DNA of 64,000 bases from the NCBI RefSeq assembly GCF_000004195.4, contig NC_030679.2:35701712-35765711 (forward strand), written 5' to 3'. Of this stretch, positions 11,096-21,301 are shown piece after piece. The notes under the pieces are model-generated. The model was given only the letters and a program-made list of their open reading frames with translations. It ran no database searches and had not been told where the DNA came from. Made by a program: the position numbers and the translations under genes. This DNA comes from Xenopus tropicalis. Its lineage: Eukaryota > Chordata > Amphibia > Anura > Pipidae. The stretch's first letter is position 1. Each line of letters starts with the position of its first letter.

Positions 11096-11785
11096 TGCAA
11101 CAAAAAAACCATAATTTTTCAGGAATGTACACATTCCTGATTTTTCACGGTTCTGCAACAGTGGCAAAATCGTATCTTTTATGGTCACCACAGGTGATCA
11201 AAAAGGTAGGACAAAACTGGGCCCACACTGCAGAATCAGTGTTTTTTGGTTCACGTCACTGTACATTGAATTACCTCTGCCTGACCGTGCACGTGCGCAC
11301 AAGCACGGTGACTGCTAAACACACCACTACAGAAATATTCCCACCGACAGGACGAACGTCCTGGAGGTGACAAGCAACTAGTAAAAACTATTATTCGCTC
11401 ACTTGACGGTATCATTAAAGCTTTTTGCGTTTTTTTTCGTTGCAGTAAACGCCCGTAACCTTTACACGACTTGATTGGCATGTAGACGCCAGACTTTTTA
11501 AAGCAGTTTATTACATAAGTTTAGGAATGTAGTGTGCTTTCTGCCCTTTACAGCACAAAACGCAACGCTGTGTCAACAACGTAATTTTCAGAGAAATGTT
11601 TGCCCTTGATCCCCCTCCTGCATGCCACTGTCCAGGTCGTGGCACCCTTTAAACAACTTTAAAATCAGTTTTCTGGCCAGAAATGGCTTTTCTAGGTTTT
11701 AAAGTTCGCCTTCCCATTGAAGTCTATGGGGTTCGCAAAGTTTGCGAACGTTCGCACTTTTTTTGCGAGGTTCGCTACATCTCTA

Positions 11786-11793
11786 TCAGTGAC
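11786..11793. repeat. hAT target-site duplication, right copy
   Basis: TCAGTGAC is identical to the copy at 5163-5170 and directly abuts the right terminal inverted repeat. Confidence 0.95.
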
Positions 11794-11935
11794 CCCCTTC
11801 TGAAAGATGAAAAGAGGTAGAAAACAAAGGCAAATAATTAAAAAGAAGTAAAAATGAAGACCAGGTGAAAAGTTGCTAAGAATAGTCCATGCTAAAAGTA
11901 AACTTAAAGGTGAACCAACCCTTTAAGTATATTTT

Positions 11936-12569
11936 GCAAAGCATTAGATGTGGTTGGCCTCAAATAGCCAATGCATGCTGGTTTGGTCCTTTGGAATATT
12001 TTTTTCTTACTGCTTTAACTTTCTGCTTGTTGCAGCTTTACTGATAAATGTTGTGTTTAGGCACCCAGGGTGCATTTCAGCCAAAAAACACTCAGGTATG
12101 CATTTTCAGATAGGTAGGAGTATATTTTTGTTTTCTCCACTGGCATCTTTACACCAACAGAGAATGGCCTGGTGTGACATTGGCCTAACCCCAGCCTTTC
12201 TCCTTAGATTGTTTGGTCGTATTTCTATTTTCTTAGCTAACTTCTGGTCATTTGCCTTAACTTATTACAAGTTCTTTTCCTAGTCCTTTTTATTAGCTCA
12301 TAGCCAGTTACTTTCCTTAGGGTATAACTATTTGTCCTAGCTCATCACTAGCTTTTCCCTCACCTCATGTTTTTCTTTTAATTAACTCATAGCTAACTAA
12401 CATCTACTCTGTTGATGTCAAGTACATGTCTGCCCTATGGCATTTGCACAATATATTTATGCACAATATTTTTTCACAATATTAAATACATGATACATGC
12501 ACTTAGATACAGCATCTTGCAACTTTGAGATGCAAACTTACTGTTTTAGGCTAATGTAATGCCTGTTTG
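11936..12569. other. Non-coding sequence
   Basis: No gene is recognised. At 12230-12400 there is loose internal repetition of TTAGCTCATAGC/CTAGCTCATCACTAG-like words, perhaps a degenerate short tandem repeat. Confidence 0.45.
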
Positions 12570-12795
12570 TTTGTTTGTGTTTGTTAGTTACCCTCCTATC
12601 TACAGGGCAAGGACCTCAATCCTCTTGTCTCTTAACTTATTGTAACTGTACCTTGTATTTATTTGCATTTATTGTTATACTTTATATTTATCTATTATTA
12701 TCTTAATAACCCCCTGTTTGTATTAATGTATTCTACTGTACAGCACTGCATACATAAGTAGCGCTTTATAAATAAAGATATACATACATACATAA
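12570..12795 (+). mobile_element. L2-like LINE/SINE 3' end
   Basis: The segment has the features of vertebrate L2-type 3' tails: ACAGGGCAAGGACCTC, CTGTACAGCACTGCATA, GCGCTTTATAAATAAAGATA, then an ATAC simple repeat. A related copy is at 35228-35372. The class assignment rests on resemblance only. Confidence 0.6.
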
Positions 12796-13849
12796 TGTAA
12801 TGCTTATTTTTGGAACTGTTTACTCATGTTATGCGACATTTTGGGTATCATATTGTGACTTTATACTTTATATTGTATCCTAAACTCTAAATCTATGGTC
12901 AGATCTCTTACTGGTTTGAGTCTACGTCCAGAGCCTCTATCCTCAGCAAAATAACTACAGAAACAAAATAACTGTATGTTAACGCTGCTAGAAACAATAT
13001 AAATAAATAAATAATGCATGCTATAAAAGAGTTTGGTGCATTAAATGGTATTCTCAGCTGTAAACTGCAGGGAGCTACACAGAACTGTAGTTTAAGTGTT
13101 TTTTCCTTTAAACGTGCCCTTACATAGGAAAAGGAAACCATTAAAATGGTGACAGAGCTTAAAGTTCTAAAGGATCCACTTGTGACAAAAACCCCTTAAG
13201 GACTCTCAAAAAGGAACAAATCCAGCTAATACAAAGCAACACAAGCAACATTATTTTGATAGCAGTGTCTTTTTGGAAAAAAACAGACACATCGTACAGA
13301 ATGAAAACAAACCACAAAGTATCTCAACCTATTCAGATATTATACAGACATAAATCAAATAAGGCACATTACAAAAACACAAGTAAGAAAATGCAACAAG
13401 AAACACAAGCTCATAGGAGCTCTCCCTCTGTGAAGAAAACATGCAGAGAGAAGCCGAGGCACAGCCCGATGTGACCTTAGACTAAGAGAGTACTTCTCAT
13501 GTTGTATGAATTGATTTAACCACCACAAACAGTGAAGAGCACATGGAGAAGGCACTTACATCAGTAATGACCCATATTAACCTAAGGTTCTGTTCGCATT
13601 TTAGTGGTTTATAGTAAAGCTACAGCCCTCAATTTAAAGATACATGACATTGTTTCTTCTAGTGAGTAGCTGCACAAAGAGAGCATTTCCCTGGTGGTGG
13701 TATTATTCTCTTATGAATGGACAGAAAAATTGATTTCTTGAGTTTTTCTATGTTTTGTATTTTATCCATCTGGAGCATCCGTTTCTCATGGAAAGAGTTG
13801 ATGAGATTGATGAATACGCCACCCACAGTGCATAAGTGCATCCTTTACA
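12796..13849. other. Non-coding sequence
   Basis: I see no gene or family repeat. The several small open frames at 12908-13974 overlap on opposite strands and look random. Confidence 0.45.
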
Positions 13850-14577
13850 TGTGCTTAACAGTTTGTGATAGTTACATAAATTTACACAATTTTAGCAGTT
13901 CACACTATGGGTTTTTGTTGTTCTTCTTTATAGACTTGTATATGGGAAGAAAGGAGCTTGGACATAGGCACTGATTGTAAGCAGTTTGTGATGGTTATAT
14001 CAATTTACACAATTTTAGCAGTTCACACTATGGGTTTTTGTTGTTTTTCTTTATAGACTTGTATATGGGAAGAAAGGAGCTTGGACATAAACACTGAGTG
14101 TAAGCAGTTTGTGATGGTTATATCAATTTACACAATTTTAGCAGTTCACACTATGGGTTTTTGTTGTTCTTCTGTATAGACTTGTATATGGGAAGAAAGG
14201 AGCTTGGACATAGGCACTGATTGTAAGCATTTTGTGATGGTTATATCAATTTACACAATTTTAGCAGTTCACACTATGGGTTTTTGTTGTTCTTCTTTAT
14301 AGACTTGTATATGGGAAGAAAGGAGCTTGGACATAAACACTGAGTGTAAGCAGTTTGTGATGGTTATATCAATTTACACAATTTTAGCAGTTCACACTAT
14401 GGGTTTTTGTTGTTCTTCTGTATAGACTTGTATATGGGAAGAAAGGAGCTTGGACATAGGCACTGATTGTAAGCATTTTGTGATGGTTATATCAATTTAC
14501 ACAATTTTAGCAGTTCACACTATGGGTTTTTGTTGTTCTTCTTTATAGACTTGTATATGGGAAGAAAGGAGCATATA
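13850..14577. repeat. 123-bp tandem array with a 246-bp higher-order period
   Basis: TTTAGCAGTTCACACTATGG starts at 13891, 14014, 14137, 14260, 14383 and 14506, an exact 123-bp step through six units. Units alternate between two forms: one ends with ATAGGCACTGATTGTAAGC, the other with ATAAACACTGAGTGTAAGC, and they also differ at CTTTATAG against CTGTATAG. This gives a 246-bp dimer. The last unit is cut at GGAGCATATA, where a MITE begins. Confidence 0.95.
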
Positions 14578-14775
14578 CAGGTATGGGACCCGTTATCAGA
14601 ATGCTCGGGACCTGGGGTTTTCCGGCTAAGGGGTCTTTCCATAATTTGGATCTCCTACCTTAAGAAAAAAAAGGGAATTATTTTTAAAAATGTGAATTAT
14701 TTAAGTAAAATGGAGTCTGTGGGAGGTAGCTGACATTCTGGATAATGGGTTTCCGGATAAGTGGTCCGATACCTG
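14578..14775. mobile_element. MITE, CAGGTATGGGA family, copy 2 (shortened)
   Basis: It starts CAGGTATGGGACCCG and ends CCGATACCTG, with TA on both sides. At 198 bp it lacks about 130 bp of the family interior. It sits exactly at the end of the 123-bp array, and the array does not continue on the far side. Confidence 0.88.
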
Positions 14776-15652
14776 TACTAGAAGTGCGCTATGACTCCTT
14801 GGTCTTTTGTTTTCATAGCAATGGTTTGTGTTTTACTGTCTAAGAAATATTACAGTGCAGTAAACAGTGTCCAATATAACCGACAAATCAAATACTGAGA
14901 CTTAAACTATGATGTCACCAAGAAATTAATAAATATTTCGCTAGCATATACATGAAAAGTGCCAACTGCACCCTTTCGGGGTAGGGAGGTTACATATGTG
15001 GCCATTCAGACGTAGGTATCAGGTGCCCATTAGTAATGTTGCCTTGGCCATTGGTGCCAAACAAGTGATAAAGTAGACCCACCGTCAAAAATAACATCAG
15101 GCATCAGACAGAGACATTCTCTCTAGTGATTTTGTCACCAGAGAGGGTTTTTAAGTAGCTTGACCCATGATCCACCCAGGACCCACACGACAGGTTGTAC
15201 ATAATCTCAAAGATGTCTGACTTGTGGGGTTAGCTTTGGTGCAAGTGTATAGATACTCTGTGAAGCTCAATTGAAGGTCAGTTAGGGTGATATTAAAGGT
15301 GAAGACCAATATATATTCTTGAAATTAAGGTTAAAAATAATTGCATATATATAATAGCACCCACTGTACTAAAGGGCATCCCAAAAATTGTTTATGAGGT
15401 CCTTACTCCACCACTCTAGCCTTAGTTAGCTTATTCAGCTGACCTATTAAGTTTTCCTAGAATATCAGCCAACGAGACCTTTGGCAATTTCACCCTTCCT
15501 TTAATCTCCTCCAAACAATTCCTTTCCGCTGACACACACAGTGCTAGCACTGTCCACACTATAGGGATTGATTATCTTCTCTATTGACCAAAAGTAGAAA
15601 TTGCAATAAACTGCTTTTAAGCACATTAACCCTTTTTTACAGACCATCTTAA
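14776..15652. other. Non-coding sequence
   Basis: No gene or repeat is recognised. The composition is ordinary, with no long ORF. Confidence 0.45.
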
Positions 15653-16064
15653 AGAGGACCTGTCACCCTAAGAAATGATTCAAAATCCTATTTAATTTTG
15701 CTAGTTCGGCAAAATAAACTTTACTTACACTAAATAAATTACTTAAATATTGTTTCTTTTTGTCTTTTGAAATCCACAATCACAACAATCAGGTGGCAGC
15801 CATTTTGCAGAAGTTGTTATCATAGCAACATCCCAAAATCATGAGTATGCACCAGAAAGAGGACCTGACATGTTCCCATGCATAGTGGGAAGGGAATATG
15901 AGGAGAGAAATTAAATCTAGGAAGTGCAGAAATGAAAGTGAAAGTGATTGCTGGGCCCGAGGCAGGGCAGGCAATATAAGATTGATAGCTGAGATTTGAG
16001 TGCTATGTTTCATTTGCAAAGAACTTTAATTGTACAGCTTATATGTCTAGGTGTCAGGCCCCTT
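15653..16064. mobile_element. TTAA-flanked MITE (piggyBac type)
   Basis: TTAA at 15649-15652 precedes AGAGGACCTGTCACC. The right end GGTGTCAGGCCCCTT is followed by TTAA at 16065-16068. The ends are inverted repeats of about 15 bp with a few mismatches. The 412-bp interior is non-coding. A TTAA target site is diagnostic of piggyBac-type transposition. Confidence 0.7.
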
Positions 16065-17799
16065 TTAATAAAAGTCTACATTTCAGACAATCAATTTATG
16101 ATAATGAGCTTATAATTAAAACAATAATCTGTGATATGCATCTGTATGAATATATAGTTGTGTTTAGCCATGTTATCAAACCAACACTGCAACAGACTAG
16201 TATCATTTTTTTACAATCATTATTCTTGGTCAGTCGGAGCAGCGTTATTTATTGCCCCTGTCACAGAGCTGAATTATATGAACACACACAAACACACATA
16301 TGTACATACATCCACAGTTTATATATGTACCGTCTTCCAAAAATAGTATACATTTTTATTTTCACTTCTGCAAGTAGTGATTCTGCAATTAGCGCTTTAT
16401 TGATTCATGCAGTCACTCCTTCCCAGCAGAGCTTTATGGCCTATATGTGCGCGATGAGCCCAAGTTTCAGTATCTACTTTCCTGTTTCGTGGATGACTGT
16501 TTTACAGCTAACAGATGCTTTATGGAATGGATCTTCATTCTTCTGCAGTGAGCTTCTTCGAGCACTTTTTTTCAATTTAATCCCACAGCAGGACACCCAT
16601 GGAGGCTCCTGTCTTTTTATGTGCTATAAACACAGTCATCGAGACAACATATTAACCCATTCTTTGTACCTGTTAAACGTCCATAAAAGGGAGAAACGTG
16701 GGCAAAGGCATTTTTTATAATAGTATGCCATCATCCTGTCTTCAAAGCCTGTTATTTGTCATTATCAGTTTAAAATGGTACCAATTTTATACAGGGCTAT
16801 AACTTATACAGATCCTACAATTTCAGTGATAAAGGACCATGTATGTGCCAGCTGTACCCATGTAGGTAAATGCACAGGGTCATTAGTAAGTTTGGTTTAA
16901 GCAGCTGATACAGGTATTATTCAACCATCCTATTACAGGGCAGGGCATACAGGATCAAAGAAGTCATGTGTATTTCGAACAAAGATTCACATAAGTATTT
17001 TTTTAGCTAAGGTATTTCATAAAGAAATGTGCTGAAAATTAATTGAAAGCCAGTTGGCATCTAAGGCATCTCATTAAAGGTATTTATCGATGTACATTTT
17101 GCATCTTTGTGTAGATTATAGAGCAAAATAGTCCTTTATTTTTTAGTAATTTTATGGATTGTTTTGTGATCCATGGTTACACGACACAATATCTGAAGTC
17201 TTGCTTCAGAGGTGAGAGGTAACTAGACAGCTTGCACTGTCGGATTTGTGGCTGGCAGTCTGGATAAACCTGCAGGTTTGGCCTATTGTACTGCACACTG
17301 CCAGGTCTTGCAGCTGCAGCCTGGATCAATCTGTATGGGGAGACTAGTTTTATTGGATTTCTCATACACTGTGGCTGCACTGTGATAAACCTTTGTGCTT
17401 CACCTAATTTGACAACCGGCACTACAGGCACTACACCCTATATCCAGCATGGCTGACGCTGGATGGGATAGCTGGATCCCAGAGGATGGAAAGCTGTTTA
17501 CCACCAGTGACATCATACCAGACCTATCCAAAGAGAGGTTTTTTTGGACTTTCCAGGGAAAACATATTATGCCTGGGATGTAACTACCAATGAGTTAGAG
17601 TCCATTGTGCCCCATGCTCTGTAGCCACTTTAGCTGTTTTACAACCAAAAATGGGTTATATAATATTTGATAACTTATTATTAATTAGGGGCTGCGTTTG
17701 TTAACAAGCTGGAATCTCTTTTTGTTAGTCACAGCTATGTCTAACATTTCATTTCCACAGTAAAAGGCCTAGGTGCACCAGCTATAGGAGGCCCTATTA
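16065..17799. other. Non-coding, apparently unique sequence
   Basis: A 225-codon plus-strand frame opens at 16043 and covers most of the first 680 bp. It resembles no known protein, has no usable domain and begins inside a MITE, so I do not call it a gene. The block 16380-16720 has balanced composition unlike the repeats around it and could be conserved regulatory DNA. Confidence 0.4.
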
Positions 17800-17962
17800 C
17801 ATGCACCCAGAAACATAAACTTTATTTGTGAGCTACACTGGTAGTTCAGTGTGGTTGTCACAAAAAATGCCATTAACTTCAATGCATTTTGCAAATTTTT
17901 TTGCCATTTTGCAAGTTTTTCAGAGTAGCGAAATAGGATAGATTCGCTCATCACTAGCAACT
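17800..17962. repeat. Fragment of the GAGCGAATC repeat family
   Basis: It ends in GATTCGCTCATCACTAG, the reverse complement of the start of the repeat at 18573. The TTTTGCAAATTTTTTTGCCA stretch is typical of such 'AATTCGC' amphibian repeats. Only one end is present. Confidence 0.5.
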
Positions 17963-18572
17963 ACTGTAAAAAACTAAAGAGAAAGAAAGAATCCACTTAA
18001 AACATTATGAATTGAATAGTTCTTACCCGTTTTTATGTTGATATTATACTGATTCTTTTTAATTTTAATAAATTGTATACACACCACTATTCATTACACA
18101 AGGTTGTTTAAAGGGGATGTATAGTTAAAAAGCATTATCCTTTGTGTTTGTTAGACTAAATGAAATAAATTTGCAATATATAGCCATTGAAAATTCTCTA
18201 CCATTTTTTAATTAGATGCCTTTGTATTTTGCATTATGCTATTACCCTGAAATGAGCTCTGATCACAGCTCCTGGAAACCTACACGGCTACTGACTGTCC
18301 TAATGTGAAAAAACAGGGGACTGTCCTATACCAGACTTGAAAAAAAAGCACAGAACTTTGTTTACTAGACTATCATTGGTCAGTTGCTGATTAGAGCAAG
18401 TAAGGCACAGAGAAGAGTGAAACACCCACTCCTCATTCGGCTGCAGACACTGAGAGCTCCAGTTAGCTGTAATTTAACCCCGTTTTAACTGCTTTGCTAT
18501 CTGATTTATTTAGAACATTTAATTAGTGTTTTTCTATTTTAGGACTATAAATAAACACAGAGTTAAGATTTT
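17963..18572. other. Non-coding sequence
   Basis: No gene is seen. TTTAAAGGGGATGTATAG near 18108 resembles the left end of a TTAA-type MITE, but I could not find its partner end. Confidence 0.4.
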
Positions 18573-19378
18573 GACTAGTGCTGAGCGAATCTGTCCCTTT
18601 CGCCGAAAAATTCACAAATCTTTCAAAAGATTCGTGAAACGAGGAAAATGATGCGTGTTAAAAAAATTGTCGCACAACAATACGTTAGATGAGAGAGACA
18701 ATTATTTTTGCTGTGAGATCATTCTTTTGATGAGAGACAATTCTTTTTGATGCGAGAGACGATTCTTTTAATGAGAGAGACAATTCTTTTTGTCACAAGA
18801 CACATGACATATAATATGTTTGATAAGAGAGACAATTCTTTTTGGTGCGTAACAATTCTTTTGATGAGAGACAATTCTTTTTGATGCAAGACAATTCTTT
18901 TTGGCACAAGACAATACGTTTGACGCGCGATAATACATTTGATGAGAGAGACAATTCTTTTTGGCGCGAGACAATTCTTTTGATGAGAGACAATTCTTTT
19001 TGATGCGAGAGGCAATTGGTTTGATGAGAGAGACAATTCTTTTCAGCGCAAGACAATACGTTTGATGCGCGATAGTACGTTTGATGAGAGAGACAATTCT
19101 TTTTGGCACGAAACAATTCTTCTGATGAGAGGCAATTCTTTTGATGAGAGAGACAATTCTTTTTGGCACAAGACAATACGTTTGACGCGTGATAATACGT
19201 TTGATGAGAGAGACAATTCTTTTTGGTGCAAAACAATTCTTTTGATGAGAGACAATTCTTTTTGATGCGAGAGGCAATTGTTTTGATGAGAGAGACAATT
19301 CTTTTTGGCGTGCAACAATACGTTTGACGCGCAAAACAATTCTTTTTGATGCACGACAATTCTTTTGACTATATTAGG
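18573..19378. repeat. Minisatellite of about 20-bp units, GAGAGACAATTCTTTTTG core
   Basis: After a non-tandem head (GACTAGTGCTGAGCGAATCT) the region from about 18660 to 19375 is an irregular array. Units are built from ACAATTCTTTT plus a variable GATGCGAGA, GGCGCGAGA or GATGAGAGAG spacer. Larger blocks of about 120-190 bp repeat too: a GACGCGCGATAATACGTTTGATGAGAGAG-like block returns near 18917, 19069 and 19183. All three minus-strand frames are open for 100-190 codons, rich in KKNCLS and KRIVS, because units lack stops; this is not coding evidence. Confidence 0.9.
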
Positions 19379-20001
19379 TATAGCACAAAAATCTGTCCAT
19401 ATAATGTCTTTTGGAATATAATCTAATACTTCTTATTGATAAACAAATGCATACTTACATCTGTGCTGAACATGCAGATGAATAGAACTTTAATACCAAA
19501 AGAATTCCGACCTGTAATGGTCTTTAAAATATATTGGTTTAGGTACCTATCCAACTTTTGCTAACAGAAATTAGCCTTGAATGTGTCTTGTTTCTCATCA
19601 GCAGATTGTTTATGCGCTACCTCCCGACTGCATGAAATAACTTGACCACCTTTGTCTTGTTATTTAGCACTGGCTTACAATTTAATCACAGGATGAGTTC
19701 TTGAGATTAAATAATGTTACGTGTCAAGTTAATGGAGATGGAATTTCTGCAATTAGCTGATCGGATAGTTTCGCCAAACATCAATAGATAATTATGTTCT
19801 TTGTCGTACCGTGTAAAGAAATTGAAATCTAAATAGGATGAAATAATCACATTATGCCAAGAAGTTACTTTTTAAGTAAAATATAAATTGCTCAGATGTC
19901 CTGAATCAGCTTACCATGAGTAGGATTAGAAGAACAAATGCTTTTGAATATATCTACCTCTGATGTCTGTATGGGTCCTCAAAATCTTAAAGCATATTTA
20001 A
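19379..20001. other. Non-coding, apparently unique sequence
   Basis: There is no ORF and no repeat. The block 19560-19900 is rich in homeodomain-like ATTA/TAAT words and shows none of the repeat families seen elsewhere; it is a possible conserved non-coding element. Confidence 0.4.
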
Positions 20002-20468
20002 AGGAGAAGGAAGTTGATTTTGGCATTTTACTGCCAATAGATTTGCCACATTAGTGCCACCTAGAACACTATATTTATTCAGCAGAAAGCTTTACTATAC
20101 CTGAGTAAAGAGCTCTAGAAGCTCCCTCTGATAGCTGCTGCCATTTTAGCTTGGTCTTGGTAGCTTCCTGCTGCAAGTATAGCCGTTGGAAGCTCAGATC
20201 ACACATTCCTAATAATGGGGGAAGTGAGTTCTTATGCATTCTTATGGGAGGGGGGAGCAGGAGAAGGGAGGGGGAGAGAACTGAGCAAACTCATGCCCCA
20301 ACCTGAAGGAGCCCTAAAAGAAAGGAAGTCTGATACTGAAGATCATATTCCCATAAAAGGAGACAAGAAATCCTGTGTATCTTTTGATAGAGGACAGCAT
20401 TTCAGTGAGTGCTTATGGCTGTATTTACATAGACCTTTCTGATAAAGTTTACTTTAAAGCTTACTCCT
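20002..20468. mobile_element. TTAA-flanked MITE (piggyBac type)
   Basis: TTAA at 19998-20001 precedes AGGAGAAGGAAG; the right end CTTACTCCT is followed by TTAA at 20469-20472. The inverted ends match only in part. The interior is non-coding. A second TTAA element begins 33 bp further on. Confidence 0.6.
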
Positions 20469-20500
20469 TTAAAACAATAGTCAGCGTACAATAAGGTTAA

Positions 20501-20916
20501 AAGAACAGTAACACCAAAAAATAAACAATAAAACAAATTAAAATATAATGTACTGTTGCCCTGCACTGGTAACACTGGCGAGTTTGCTTTATAAATTCTA
20601 CTATAACTTATATAAGTTGCTGTGTAGCCATGGAGGCAGCCTTTTAAGCTAAAAAAAAGGAGAACAAGCACAGGTTACATAGCAGATAACAGATAAAATA
20701 CCATTGTATTCTACAGAGCTTATCTGTTATCTGCTATGTAACCTGTGCTTTTTTTCTCTTTTTTTCCAGCTTCAATGGCTGCCCCCATGGCTATACAGGA
20801 GCTCGTTTATATAAAATATAGTACAATTTCTAAAGCAAACTCAGGGTTACCAGTGCAAGGCAACAGTATGTTATATTACTTTAAAAAAACTTTCATTTTT
20901 GGGTGTTACCATTCCT
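20501..20916. mobile_element. TTAA-flanked palindromic MITE (piggyBac type)
   Basis: TTAA at 20497-20500 and 20917-20920 flank ends AAGAACAGTAACACC and GGTGTTACCATTCCT. The two halves pair along most of 416 bp, with AGCACAGGTTACATAGCAGA at 20667 opposite its complement at 20723. No ORF. Confidence 0.85.
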
Positions 20917-20979
20917 TTAAAGCAGTAGAAGAATTTAAATGCAAACATAATATAAATGTTATTTTTATCATTATAGTTC

Positions 20980-21005
20980 ATATATATATATATATATATA
21001 TATAA
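20980..21005. repeat. (TA)n microsatellite
   Basis: An uninterrupted TA dinucleotide run of about 12 units. Confidence 0.95.
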
Positions 21006-21163
21006 AAGCAAGCATATGATTGATAGCTATAGGTTACTGCCCAGGGGCAAATTTGCCCAGTGTTTATAAATGAGCCCCCTTTTGTTTATTGTGTTAGACA
21101 CACTACGTACTATGTATTGGGGGCATGCTTTTTTATAAGTTATCACCTGATCAGTGGTTCATA

Positions 21164-21301
21164 GGACAGGGGTACACGGGGAGATTAGTCGCCCAAATCT
21201 TCGTTGTCGCGGCCGACTAATCTCCCCGCAATGCCATCCCACTGGCTAGAATTTTTTTTTGTTGCTGGGCGACTAATCTCCCCATGTACCCCTGCCCTTA
21301 G
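21164..21301. mobile_element. Palindromic MITE, GGGGAGATTAGTCGCC family, copy 1
   Basis: GGGGAGATTAGTCGCC near 21179 is opposed by GGCGACTAATCTCCCC near 21270; the outer ends (GGGGTACACG / CATGTACCCC) also pair. A related and better bounded copy is at 33491-33702, and a third at 63010-63575. Confidence 0.8.

Larger units (their letters stand above)
5171..11785 (+). mobile_element. 6.6-kb hAT-superfamily DNA transposon
   Basis: The left terminus TAGAGATGTAGCGAAC and right terminus GTTCGCTACATCTCTA are exact inverted repeats of 16 bp, flanked by a perfect 8-bp duplication; both are hAT hallmarks. Subterminal DNA at both ends is rich in TTCGCGAAC-like words (5187-5265 and 11730-11775), which are plausible transposase-binding repeats. 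In order the element holds a 103-bp tandem array, an AT-rich tract, a 168-bp tandem array, a BED-finger hAT transposase reading frame with frameshifts, and an 89-bp tandem array. About 690 bp of 3' sequence with no further ORF follow. This copy looks structurally complete but is coding-dead. Confidence 0.96.
4829..11924 (+). mobile_element. Older dispersed repeat, interrupted by the hAT element
   Basis: The halves 4829-5170 and 11786-11924 together make one copy of a family seen again at 47486-47935 and, inverted, at about 45445-46055. The left end (AAAGGGGTAGTTTCCCTTTA) is partly complementary to the right end (GGTGAACCAACCCTTT), so the family has inverted ends. Shared interior words include GAGACAATTTGCAA, AGCAGCTATCTGGTTGCTAG and GGTCAGTGACCCC. 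It has no coding capacity. Confidence 0.75.

Noticed and set aside
16043..16720. 225-codon plus-strand ORF
   Set aside because: It starts inside a TTAA MITE, has irregular composition, no domain I recognise and no splice or codon-usage support; it covers a block more likely to be non-coding.
18719..19359. Four overlapping minus-strand ORFs rich in KKNCLS/KRIVS
   Set aside because: They are translations of a minisatellite in all three frames; openness is due to the lack of stop words in the unit.
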